DNA of 64,000 nucleotides from Pseudomonas pharyngis (GTDB taxonomy: Bacteria; Pseudomonadota; Gammaproteobacteria; Pseudomonadales; Pseudomonadaceae). Under the pieces are notes generated by a model, which was not told the origin of the DNA, ran no database searches, and saw nothing but the letters and a program-made list of their open reading frames with translations. The position numbers and the translations under genes are program-made. Shown one piece after another: positions 16,554 to 24,584 of this stretch. Every line of letters begins with the position of its first letter. Position 1 is the first letter of the stretch. The stretch lies in contig NZ_BQID01000007.1 in the NCBI RefSeq assembly GCF_021602345.1, forward strand, positions 124,001-188,000, given 5' to 3'.

Positions 16554-18983
16554 TCAGAACTCCAGCGTGCTCGACAACGAAATCTGCCGCGAATCGCCCA
16601 TCGACACGAAGAAACGGCTCGCCGCCGAGGTGTAGTAAGTGCGGTCGAACAGGTTCTTCACGTTGAGCTGGAACTTGACCTTCTGCCCTTCAACCTTGGT
16701 GTCGTAAGTAGCGAACGCATCGGCCACGGTGTAGCTCGGCAGGTCGAAATCATTCACCGCGTTACCCGCTCGTTCACCGACATAGCGCGCGCCGGCGCCG
16801 ACCCGAAGTTGATCACCACCGATCACGCTGCCGAAGTCGTAGACCGCCGACAGCGAGCCGGTATTTTTCGCCACGTTCTGCAGCCTGTTGCCTTTGTAGT
16901 CCGGATCTTCCGTAACCTCGGCGTCGGTATAGGCGTAGCTGCCGATCATGCTCCAGCGGTCGCTGAGCTGGCCGGTCAGGTCCACTTCCAGGCCCCGGGA
17001 CCGCACTTCGCCGGCGGCGCTGTAAATCGTCGTCGGGCCTTCGGAATTGGCCACCAGCACGTTGCGTTTCTTGATGTCGAACAGGGCGATATTGCCGGTG
17101 ACACGCCCCGGAATGTCGAGGCGTGCGCCCAGCTCCCAGGACTTGGCTTCTTCCGGCGCGATGCTGCCATCGAGCACGGTGCTGCTGCCGCTCAGCGGCG
17201 CGATGGTCGAGTTGGGTTTGAACGATTCGGTGTAGCTGCCGTAGAACGACAACGCGTCGGTATAGCGATACACCAGACCCGCGCGCGGCACCCACTTCTG
17301 GCCGTTGCTGTCGGTGTTGGCCTTGAACGGCACGCCTTTGCCGGCGTACTGGTCGTATTCCTGGAAGCGCCCGCCGGCCACCAGAATCCACTGGTCGTTG
17401 AGGTGGATCGAGTCCTGCAGGAACACCGAATCACTGCGCAGCAAATCGGTTTGCGCACTGTCCGCCGGGCTGACGGTGGTGCCTTCGACTTCGCGGCCAT
17501 ACACCGGGTTGACGTAGCTGAAGGTGCTCAGGCTTTTCTGGCGGATCAGGTCGGCGCGGTAGATCTTGCGGTACTCGTCGTCGACGCCGAACACCAGATC
17601 ATGCTGCATGCCCAGCACATTGACCTTGCCTTCGAGGCTGGCCGTGGTGAAGCGGTCGGTGCTGATCGCGCCTTGCGTGCCATCCATGCTGCGGGTCAGG
17701 GTGCCTTTTTTGGTGTCGATCGCGGTTACGCGGACCTGGCTGGCGTCGTAGGTTTCGCGATTCCAGCTGTAGCCGAAATGGGCTTTCCAGTCGTCGTTGA
17801 GTTCGTGATCGGCCTCAAAGTGATAGAGATCGGAACGCCCTTCCATGTCGTTGAATTTCTCGTCGAGCCGCTCGTTGCGCGAGATATCCAGCGGATGGTT
17901 GGTGCGTGGATCGATCAGGGTTCCACGATCAAACGGGGTCAGGAATTCACGGTGCTCGTAAGCGAACAACAGCTTGGTGCGCTCGCCGTACCAGGCCAGC
18001 GACGGTGCAACCAGGGTTTCGCGGTGGGTGCCGAAATTGCGCCAGTAATCTTCGTCTTCGTGGTCCAGCACCATGCGATACGCGAGGCCGGAATCCCCCA
18101 GCGCACCGGTGCTGTCGAACGAGCCGCCGCTGCCATTCTTGCCGTCGCCGTAGGTCGAGCCGCGCAGGGTCAGCGCGTTGTACTGGGTCAGCTCGGGCTT
18201 CTTGCTGACCATGTTGACCACGCCACCCGGGTCCTGAATCCCGTAGAGCAGCGAGGCCGGGCCCTTGAGCACCTCGACGCGATCCACGGTGGCGTTCATG
18301 CCACGGCCCTGCACCACCGGCATGCCGTCGCGCATGATCGAGCCGTTGCGGTTGTCACCGAAACCGCGGGTCATCACCGAATCCTGGGTGCTGCCCAAGG
18401 TGTTGCCCTGGGTGATGCCGCTGACGTTGGCCAGTGCATCATCGAGATTGCGCGGTGCCTGATCACGAATGACCTGAGCCGGAATCACGTTGACGGTCTG
18501 GGGGATTTCCTGAAGCGAAGCGGAAGAGCGCATCACCGAACTGGTTTCCGGTGGCTGGTAGCTCATCGGCTGGTCGACCACCGAGGTGATGTTCGTCGCG
18601 CCGAGGTTCAACGCGCCTGCGGTCGGTTGCGGTTCGAGCGCCAGGGTATGGCTGTCGGTGCGGCGGAAGGTCAGGCCGGAGCCGGTGAGCAGACGTTGCA
18701 GCGCCTGTTCGGCACTCATCTGGCCGTTGATCGCCGGAGCGGTCAGACCATATGGCGCTTCATCGGTATAGACCACGCTCTGCCCGGTGACACGACTGAA
18801 ATCACTCAGGGCCTGAGGCAACGGCTTGGCAGCCAGGGAAAAACTGAATTGCTTTTGCGGCTGGCTGCTGACGGATTCAGCGGCCAGCGCCACGCTCAGC
18901 GGCAACAGGGCCAATGCCGAAAAACTCAAGGCTGAAACGCCCAACCACTGTTTGACCGAACCCGATTTTGCCCTGGACTTCAT
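16554..18983 (-). CDS. TonB-dependent siderophore receptor with signalling domain
   Basis: A protein of 809 residues. A signal peptide (cut near A-L-A-A, about residue 34) leads to an STN signalling domain (about 45-115, FSFSLAAKPLPQALSDFSRVTG), a plug with IPQTVNVIP and the EVLKGPASLLYG motif, and a 22-strand barrel ending in aromatic F (LSSTLEF). The STN domain means it transmits ligand occupancy to the FecR-type protein coded just upstream. The layout resembles ferrichrome/ferrioxamine-type receptors, but the ligand is not determined. It is the last gene of a six-gene minus-strand iron module, with a candidate sigma-dependent promoter in the 104-base gap before it. Confidence 0.9.
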   Translation of the reverse strand: MKSRAKSGSVKQWLGVSALSFSALALLPLSVALAAESVSSQPQKQFSFSLAAKPLPQALSDFSRVTGQSVVYTDEAPYGLTAPAINGQMSAEQALQRLLTGSGLTFRRTDSHTLALEPQPTAGALNLGATNITSVVDQPMSYQPPETSSVMRSSASLQEIPQTVNVIPAQVIRDQAPRNLDDALANVSGITQGNTLGSTQDSVMTRGFGDNRNGSIMRDGMPVVQGRGMNATVDRVEVLKGPASLLYGIQDPGGVVNMVSKKPELTQYNALTLRGSTYGDGKNGSGGSFDSTGALGDSGLAYRMVLDHEDEDYWRNFGTHRETLVAPSLAWYGERTKLLFAYEHREFLTPFDRGTLIDPRTNHPLDISRNERLDEKFNDMEGRSDLYHFEADHELNDDWKAHFGYSWNRETYDASQVRVTAIDTKKGTLTRSMDGTQGAISTDRFTTASLEGKVNVLGMQHDLVFGVDDEYRKIYRADLIRQKSLSTFSYVNPVYGREVEGTTVSPADSAQTDLLRSDSVFLQDSIHLNDQWILVAGGRFQEYDQYAGKGVPFKANTDSNGQKWVPRAGLVYRYTDALSFYGSYTESFKPNSTIAPLSGSSTVLDGSIAPEEAKSWELGARLDIPGRVTGNIALFDIKKRNVLVANSEGPTTIYSAAGEVRSRGLEVDLTGQLSDRWSMIGSYAYTDAEVTEDPDYKGNRLQNVAKNTGSLSAVYDFGSVIGGDQLRVGAGARYVGERAGNAVNDFDLPSYTVADAFATYDTKVEGQKVKFQLNVKNLFDRTYYTSAASRFFVSMGDSRQISLSSTLEF

Positions 18984-19037
18984 TGCTCATGACCTGTGTA
19001 GAACCGCAACGGATGCGAATGACTCGCAGTTTCAGTC

Positions 19038-19063
19038 ACTACACGGATGGCGTCCGGGTTTAC
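19038..19063 (-). promoter_or_regulatory. Candidate FecI-type promoter of the siderophore receptor gene
   Basis: On the minus strand GTAAA (19063-19059) and CGTGTAGT (19045-19038) are separated by 13 bases. The same GTAAA-N12-CGT arrangement occurs before fecA at 24500. Iron-starvation ECF sigma factors use GTAAA-like -35 and CGT-like -10 elements. The assignment to the sigma factor coded at 20074 is inference. Confidence 0.45.
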
Positions 19064-19087
19064 CTCACCACAAAGTTGAAAATATTT

Positions 19088-20077
19088 TCAGCGCAGGATG
19101 ATCAGCTTGCCCAACACCTGATGCTGCTCGAATCCCAACACCCCTTGCAGCGAATTCAACACGGCTTGCGGATCCTTGCTCGGAAAGCTGCCGCTGACCT
19201 TGCGCGCACCCAGTTCGTCGTTGAGCAACACGATCCGTCCGGGGTAATAACGCCGCAGATCCTGCACCACATCGGCCAGTGTCGACTTGTAGTAAGTCAG
19301 CCAGCCCTGGCGCCACGCCAGTTGCGCTTCGCTGTCCACGGCGTGCAGTTTTTCCGCCGTGCCTGCGCCGTACGCCACTTGCTGCCCGGCAGTGAGAATC
19401 TGCTGTTGGCCGTCAGGGGATGCCGTCACGCCGACGCGTCCGGACAGCACCGTCACCTGGGCGCCTTGAGGTTGCAGGCGCACTTCGAACTGAGTGCCGA
19501 GCACCCGCGCCTGGCCCTTTTCGGCCTCGACCACAAAGGGATCACCCGTGTGAGTCACGCTGAAAAATCCAGCCCCTCGGCGCAATTGCACATGCCGCTC
19601 GCCATGACTGAAATCCACGGCGATGGCGCTGTCGGCATCCAGCGTCACTTGCGATTGATCGGCCAGGGTCACGGTGCGGATCTCGCCGGGTGCCGACACG
19701 TAATCGGCGCCCAGATCATCGATCCAGCGCTGCGGCTGCCAACCACTGCCGAGGCTGATCATCAACAGCAGGCAGGCCGCCATGGCCAGCGCGCCGGCCC
19801 AACGCCGGACCTGCGGACGACGCGGCCGGTCCATCGCATCGAGCAAACCCTGCAACGCCAGCGCGTCTTCATCGGCCAGAGTACGCGCCGGCCCTTCGCT
19901 CAATTCCCACACCACCTGCGCCTGGGCGTAGGCCTCGGCGTGAGCCGGATCGGCATGCAGCCATTGACTGAAGGTCAGTTGATCGCCGGTGCTGGGGCGG
20001 TCGTGCAACAGGCTCAACCAGGCAAAAGCGGCCTGTTCCTGCGCGGGCGTCGGGATGACTCGGTCGGAGTTGTTCAC
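19088..20077 (-). CDS. FecR-family anti-sigma/sigma regulator
   Basis: A protein of 329 residues: an N-terminal cytoplasmic anti-sigma region with the QAAFAWLSLLHD/FSQWLHADPAHAEAY motif (DUF4880), a single membrane segment (about 98-115), a periplasmic FecR domain (about 130-230) and a C-terminal STN-like part (about 255-329). It relays receptor occupancy to the sigma factor. The GTG start at 20077 overlaps the sigma-gene stop as GTGA, which decides the start and implies coupling. Confidence 0.9.
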   Translation of the reverse strand: MNNSDRVIPTPAQEQAAFAWLSLLHDRPSTGDQLTFSQWLHADPAHAEAYAQAQVVWELSEGPARTLADEDALALQGLLDAMDRPRRPQVRRWAGALAMAACLLLMISLGSGWQPQRWIDDLGADYVSAPGEIRTVTLADQSQVTLDADSAIAVDFSHGERHVQLRRGAGFFSVTHTGDPFVVEAEKGQARVLGTQFEVRLQPQGAQVTVLSGRVGVTASPDGQQQILTAGQQVAYGAGTAEKLHAVDSEAQLAWRQGWLTYYKSTLADVVQDLRRYYPGRIVLLNDELGARKVSGSFPSKDPQAVLNSLQGVLGFEQHQVLGKLIILR

Positions 20078-20640
20078 GGTGCTTTCCCTGGCGTGCGTGG
20101 CGCGGGTTCGCGCAGGCTGGCCTTGCAGGCATCGAGGGCGCGCATCATATGTTTTTCCACAGCGCTTTGGGACAGGCCCATGGCCTTGGCGATCTCGGCG
20201 TACTTGCGGCCATGGATGCGATTGAGCAAAAAGATCTGCCGCGTGCGCTCGGGCAAGGCGCGCAAGGCCGCTTCGACGTGGCGCAAATCGTTGCCCGCTT
20301 CGAGCGCCGCCTGCGGTTCGCTGGCGCTGCTGTCCGGCTCGTCCGGTTGCCAGCCTTCGTTGACCCGCACCCGAGCGCCTTCGCTGCGCAAATGATCGAT
20401 GGCGATATTGCCGGCGCAGCGCAACAGATAAGTGCTGAGCTCTTCGACCTGCACCAGCGGCCGACGCCAGAAACGCAGAAACAGATCCTGCACCAGATCC
20501 GCTGCCGTCGCCCGGCAACCGACGCGCCGGCTCACCAGCGCTTCCATCTGCGAACGCTGGGACAGGAACACCTGAAGAAAATGCGCACGGGCGCCGTGGG
20601 GTTCGTCGTCGCGGTGCTCGGGAGGATGGCCGATCAGCAT
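20074..20640 (-). CDS. FecI-type ECF sigma factor
   Basis: A protein of 188 residues. Region 2 contains ADLVQDLFLRFWRRP and YLLRCAGNIAIDHLR; region 4 ends ALPERTRQIFLLNRIHGRKYAEIAKAMGLSQSAVEKHMMRAL, typical of the iron-starvation (FecI/FpvI/FoxI) group. It should direct transcription of the receptor gene when FecR is signalled. It lies one base after the DUF3325 gene and overlaps fecR. Confidence 0.92.
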   Translation of the reverse strand: MLIGHPPEHRDDEPHGARAHFLQVFLSQRSQMEALVSRRVGCRATAADLVQDLFLRFWRRPLVQVEELSTYLLRCAGNIAIDHLRSEGARVRVNEGWQPDEPDSSASEPQAALEAGNDLRHVEAALRALPERTRQIFLLNRIHGRKYAEIAKAMGLSQSAVEKHMMRALDACKASLREPAPRTPGKAP

Positions 20641-20641
20641 T

Positions 20642-20968
20642 TCAGTTCAAGGCCCATGCAGCGACCGGGCTGGCGAGCAGGCTCAGTCCGGCCATGGTCA
20701 AGGCCAGGCGTGGGCGATAGGGCAACAACAGCACCAACGTCAGCGCACTGAGCATCAACACTGCGCACCAGTCGACCAGACCAAAACTCCAGCCCTTTAT
20801 GGCAACCGCCGCCCACAGCGACAGCCCCAGCAACAGCCAGCCTGCGAGTTTCAAACCTTGCCGACGGCGGGTCGAAGGTTTTTGACCCAGCAGCTCTTCG
20901 TGATGCCGAGGCATCGCCAGGCACAGCGCCGTGAAAGCGCAATAACAAAGCAACAGCGCCAGCAGCAT
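20642..20968 (-). CDS. DUF3325 membrane protein of an iron-reductase module
   Basis: A protein of 108 residues with three or four membrane segments and the internal motif M-P-R-H-H-E-E-L. DUF3325 proteins are coded beside PepSY-type reductases and TonB receptors. The ATG immediately follows the stop of the PepSY gene. Probably a helper of periplasmic ferric-siderophore reduction; direct evidence is lacking in this sequence. Confidence 0.82.
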   Translation of the reverse strand: MLLALLLCYCAFTALCLAMPRHHEELLGQKPSTRRRQGLKLAGWLLLGLSLWAAVAIKGWSFGLVDWCAVLMLSALTLVLLLPYRPRLALTMAGLSLLASPVAAWALN

Positions 20969-22558
20969 TCAGTTCGCCCCTTGCTCAAGGGTGATCGGCC
21001 GGGCCGTTTCGCGGGCTGGCTTTTGCACGCTGACGATGTGTCCAGCGCGCTGCATTTTCCGCGCGGCCCAGGCGAGAAAGAGGCCACTGCCCAGACACGT
21101 CAGGTCGAAACCGGCCAAGGCCCAGTCGCCTTCAGGCACTGTCACGCCGAGGTGATAAGGGGAGGTCAAACCGTTAAGAAGCGGAACCGCGATAAACAGT
21201 GCAGCCCCCAGCGACAGCTGTTCGACCCAGGCCTTGCGCCCCGGACGCAACATCGCATGCACCACGCTTAAGCCCCAGGCGATGAAGAACGCATTCACTT
21301 CCCAGTCGGCACGCCCGGCCAGATTCACCGGCAGCAGACGATTGGCCCAGAAGAACACCGCGACCGCCGCCACCAGCCCGGCCATGCTGGCAATGTTCAG
21401 CACTTGCACCAGCCGCAACTCGAAGGGCATCACACCGCTTTTGATGTGTTTGAGCTGACGCTTGCCGAGCCAGATCACCAGCCCGGTGCCGATCATCGCC
21501 GTGCCCGCCAGACCACAGATGAAATACAGCCAACGTAACACCGGCCCGGCAAAGTGGCCCATGTGCAAACCGTAGAAACTGCCAGCAACCGCCATCGCCA
21601 TCGGCTGATCGGGCGTTGTGCCGATGACTTGTCCGCTGACACCGCTGAAGGTCACGGCGCTGCCGGAATCATTCACCACTCGGTCGGAACCCGCGCGGGA
21701 CATCACCACCGAGGCATTGGCATCGCCCGGATTGTTCACGCTGATACGCCCGACATGTCCACCCGACCATTGCTCGCTGGCCGCCAGCAACAGGGGCGCC
21801 AGCGGTGCCAGTGTCGCCGGTTGATTGGCCCGTTCAGGAATGCTGGATTCGGGAAAAACCTCGTCGTAAAACGCTCGAACGTTGTTGCCGTACGAAGCCA
21901 GGATGCTCGCCGGCATCACCATCGACATGAAGATCACCAGACTGCTGTAGGTGATCATCAGATGAAACGGCAACACCAGCACAGCCACCGCGTTGTGTCC
22001 GTCGAGCCACGAGCGCTGGCCCTTGCGCGGGCGGAAGGTGAAGAAGTCCTTGAAGATTTTCTTGTGGGTGATGATCCCGGTGATCAGCGCGACAAACATC
22101 ACCATCGCGGCGATGGTCGAGAGCCAGCGGCCCCACGGATAAGGCATTTGCAGCTGGAAGTGGAAGCGGTAGAAAAACTCGCCGCCCATGCTTTCCCGCG
22201 CCTGCACTTCGACACCGGTCTGCGCGTCGAGCGTCTTGCGGGTGAATGCGCCGCGTTCGCCGGGCTTGGCTGGCGTCTGCTGCCAGCCCACGCTCAGACC
22301 GGGATCGCGGGCGTCGGGCAGGCCAATGATCCAGCGCGAAGCGTCGGGGGCGTTTTGTTGCAGATAGTGCTGGGCCAGCGTCAGGCTTTTTTCGGCATCC
22401 AATGGGTGCGCCTGGATTTCCGGCTGCATCCAGTGACTGGTTTCGTCCTTGAAATAGGCCAGGGTTCCGGTCAGAAAAATCGCAAACAACAGCCAGCCGA
22501 AAACCAGCCCGGTCCAGGTGTGCAGCCAGGCCATCGCCTGCCGGAAGCCCTCTTTCAT
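20969..22558 (-). CDS. PepSY-associated membrane protein, putative ferric-siderophore reductase
   Basis: A protein of 529 residues. Helix 1 (LHTWTGLVFGWLLFAIFLTG) has the His and Trp typical of PepSY-TM proteins; further helices carry conserved His (FHFQLQ, ITHKKIF, LPFHLMI, GLHMGHF) that could bind haem. It resembles FpvG of P. aeruginosa, an inner-membrane protein that reduces iron in the periplasm to release it from pyoverdine. The start ATG at 22558 overlaps the DUF3649 stop (ATGA). Placement in a sigma/FecR/receptor operon supports a reductase for that siderophore. Confidence 0.87.
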   Translation of the reverse strand: MKEGFRQAMAWLHTWTGLVFGWLLFAIFLTGTLAYFKDETSHWMQPEIQAHPLDAEKSLTLAQHYLQQNAPDASRWIIGLPDARDPGLSVGWQQTPAKPGERGAFTRKTLDAQTGVEVQARESMGGEFFYRFHFQLQMPYPWGRWLSTIAAMVMFVALITGIITHKKIFKDFFTFRPRKGQRSWLDGHNAVAVLVLPFHLMITYSSLVIFMSMVMPASILASYGNNVRAFYDEVFPESSIPERANQPATLAPLAPLLLAASEQWSGGHVGRISVNNPGDANASVVMSRAGSDRVVNDSGSAVTFSGVSGQVIGTTPDQPMAMAVAGSFYGLHMGHFAGPVLRWLYFICGLAGTAMIGTGLVIWLGKRQLKHIKSGVMPFELRLVQVLNIASMAGLVAAVAVFFWANRLLPVNLAGRADWEVNAFFIAWGLSVVHAMLRPGRKAWVEQLSLGAALFIAVPLLNGLTSPYHLGVTVPEGDWALAGFDLTCLGSGLFLAWAARKMQRAGHIVSVQKPARETARPITLEQGAN

Positions 22559-22860
22559 GCCAGACCCAAACCGCGCGCTGCCCCGGAAACGGTCGCCAGG
22601 ATCACGCTTGGCACCAGCAGACCAACCCACGCCGACCACGCCGTGCGACAGGCGAAACACCAGAGCACCGCCACCAGATAGACCAGGAACGAAACGGTCA
22701 TGCCGGTCACCACTGCCTCGGCGCGGTTCTGCGGCAGCCACAACGTCAGCGTAACGCTGGCCAATGCCGCGACCAGATAGCCGCCGAACACCGCCGCGAG
22801 CACCCGCGAAGTGACGGCCAGACGATAGGACAGGGGAAGTGTGGCGAGTTTGGCTTTCAT
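22555..22860 (-). CDS. DUF3649 membrane protein
   Basis: A protein of 101 residues with three membrane segments. After MKAKLATLPLSYRLAVTSRV comes a YLVAALASVTLTLWLP helix, and it ends in small-residue-rich SGAARGLG. DUF3649 occurs at the head of PepSY/DUF3325 iron modules. It overlaps the next gene by 4 bases and is the first gene after the Fur-like box. Function unknown, probably part of the reductase complex. Confidence 0.82.
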   Translation of the reverse strand: MKAKLATLPLSYRLAVTSRVLAAVFGGYLVAALASVTLTLWLPQNRAEAVVTGMTVSFLVYLVAVLWCFACRTAWSAWVGLLVPSVILATVSGAARGLGLA

Positions 22861-22917
22861 GTTTCGACCCTGAAACGATTAACGTCCGACCAAGACGCCG
22901 AACGACAGGCGAGCAAT

Positions 22918-22936
22918 ATTAATGATAAATATTCTC
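22918..22936. promoter_or_regulatory. Fur-like box between the two iron modules
   Basis: ATTAATGATAAATATTCTC matches the 19-bp E. coli Fur consensus at 14 positions and contains TGATAAA-T-ATTCTCA in the 7-1-7 form. It lies in the divergent region between the DUF3649-led operon and fecI, so one site could give iron repression to both. Confidence 0.65.
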
Positions 22937-23029
22937 ATACGCAAAAGAGTCTGATTGCCGGGCACCCTCCGCAGCCCTACAATGCGAACCATTCTTGTTC
23001 TCTAACGCATCCTGCATGCGCCCGGAGTG

Positions 23030-23524
23030 ATGCCGTTGCCGTCCGCCCATCCTGTCGAATCGCTCTATCAGGCCCACCACAGTTGGCTCACCGGCTGGCT
23101 GCGGCGCAAACTCGGCTGCCCGGACAGCGCCGCCGATCTCGCTCAGGACACCTTCATCCGGGTGCTGACCGCCCGCGAGCCGCCAGTGATTATCGAACCG
23201 CGCGCATTCCTCACCACCCTGGCCAAGCGCGTGCTGTTCAACCATTACCGCCGCCAGGACCTGGAGCGCGCCTACCTCGACACGCTCGCGCAGATACCGG
23301 AAATGGTTGCGCCTTCGGAAGAAGAGAAAGCCATCATCCTGCAAACCCTGATGGAGCTGGATCAGTTGCTTGATGGCCTGCCGCGCGTCGTCAAACGCGC
23401 ATTTCTGCTGGCGCAGGTCGATGGCCTGACTTATCCGCAGATCGCCGCCGAACTGGGCATTTCCGTGGCCACGGTCAAACGTCATCTGAACAAGGCAGCG
23501 ATGCGCTGCTACTTCGCCCTGTGA
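23030..23524 (+). CDS. fecI: FecI-type ECF sigma factor of the ferric-citrate system
   Basis: A protein of 164 residues. Region 2 has SAADLAQDTFIRVL and RAFLTTLAKRVLFNHYRRQDLE; region 4 has VKRAFLLAQVDGLTYPQIAAELGISVATVKRHLNKA, very close to E. coli FecI. It directs transcription of fecA. GGAG lies only 2 bases before the ATG at 23030, so a TTG at 23036 with better spacing is possible. It overlaps fecR by 4 bases and is followed by fecA, which identifies the ligand system. Confidence 0.92.
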   Translation: MPLPSAHPVESLYQAHHSWLTGWLRRKLGCPDSAADLAQDTFIRVLTAREPPVIIEPRAFLTTLAKRVLFNHYRRQDLERAYLDTLAQIPEMVAPSEEEKAIILQTLMELDQLLDGLPRVVKRAFLLAQVDGLTYPQIAAELGISVATVKRHLNKAAMRCYFAL

Positions 23525-24450
23525 ACCCGTCGATGGATTTTTCCGCGCAGGTCGCCGAACAGGCGGTGCACTGGTTGCTGGAAATGCAGCAAGGCCCGTT
23601 GAACCCGCGCCAGCAACAAGCCTGGCAGCAATGGATCGATGCCCACAGCGAACACCGCCGCGCGTGGGAGCACATTCAGCGGGTCAATTCGCGGTTGCGC
23701 GGGTTGTCGTCGCCACTGGCCCACGCCGCACTGAATGCGCCGAAGTCCGGCAGCCGTCGTCAGGCGCTGAAGTTGTTGCTGATTCTCGGCGCCGGTTCGG
23801 CGGTCACCTGGGGCATGCGCGAGCACAATCCGTTGCCATCGCTGCTGGCCGATTACCGCAGCCCGATTGGTCAGCGGCGCAAGATCTCGCTCGGCGCCGA
23901 CGGCCAGTTGCAACTCAACACCGCCAGCGCGGCGGATGTCCGGGGCGATGGTTTGATCCGTCTGCTCGAAGGCGAGATGCTGCTGACCGCCACGCAATCC
24001 TTCGACGTGCAAACCGCCCAAGGCGTGCTGAAAACCCAGGGCGCACGAATAAACGTACGGCAGTTTGCCGACCGCACGCAGATTGCACTGTTTGAAGGTC
24101 GGGTCGAATTGAACGCACAAGGTCGCGCGCCGATGCTGCTGCCGGTCGCCCGACAACTGAGTTTCAGCACCACCGGCGTCAGCGTGGCAAAACCGCTGGA
24201 CGCCAACAGCGGCGCCTGGGCCGACGGCATGCTGGTGGCCGCGCACATGCGTCTGGGCGACTTCCTCGATGAACTCGGTCGCTACCGTCGCGGGCAGCTC
24301 CATTGCGATGCGAAAGTGGCTGACCTGCTGATTTCCGGGACTTATCCACTGGACGACAGCGAGCGGATTCTCGAACTGCTGGAAATAAGCCTGCCCGTGA
24401 AAGTGAAGCGTTTTACTCGCTATTGGGTGACGGTCGAAGCCAGAGCCTGA
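23521..24450 (+). CDS. fecR: FecR, ferric-citrate signal transducer
   Basis: A protein of 309 residues: N-terminal anti-sigma part with QAVHWLLEMQQGPLNPRQQQAWQQW, one membrane segment (about 81-97), the periplasmic FecR domain (YRSPIGQRRKISLGADGQLQLNTASA...) and a C-terminal part contacting the FecA signalling domain. The GTG start overlaps the fecI stop as GTGA. It senses FecA occupancy and activates FecI. Confidence 0.92.
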   Translation: MNPSMDFSAQVAEQAVHWLLEMQQGPLNPRQQQAWQQWIDAHSEHRRAWEHIQRVNSRLRGLSSPLAHAALNAPKSGSRRQALKLLLILGAGSAVTWGMREHNPLPSLLADYRSPIGQRRKISLGADGQLQLNTASAADVRGDGLIRLLEGEMLLTATQSFDVQTAQGVLKTQGARINVRQFADRTQIALFEGRVELNAQGRAPMLLPVARQLSFSTTGVSVAKPLDANSGAWADGMLVAAHMRLGDFLDELGRYRRGQLHCDAKVADLLISGTYPLDDSERILELLEISLPVKVKRFTRYWVTVEARA

Positions 24451-24452
24451 TC

Positions 24453-24475
24453 GTTCCCACGCTCTGCGTGGGAAC
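24453..24475. repeat. Short palindromic repeat after fecR
   Basis: GTTCCCACGC-tct-GCGTGGGAAC, a 10-bp stem starting 3 bases after the fecR stop. It is the same family as the hairpin at 12469-12489. It may act as a partial terminator between fecR and fecA, letting fecA depend on its own promoter. Confidence 0.7.
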
Positions 24476-24499
24476 TCAACCCGGTCGCTCCGCGCCCCT

Positions 24500-24519
24500 G
24501 TAAAAAATAAATGAGCCGT
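24500..24519 (+). promoter_or_regulatory. Candidate FecI-dependent promoter of fecA
   Basis: GTAAA (24500-24504) and CGT (24517-24519) are 12 bases apart, 66 bases before the fecA start. The pattern matches the element before the other receptor gene (19038-19063). Inference only. Confidence 0.45.
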
Positions 24520-24584
24520 TTTTCAGATCTGGCGTGACAGAGAAGGAAAGCCCCCTTGATTCAACCTTCTCAGGACCGTCCTCC

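Noticed and set aside
16809-18935. A 708-codon open frame antisense to the siderophore receptor
   Set aside because: Shadow of the receptor's third-position GC bias; Ala/Val/His/Gly-rich and without family signatures.
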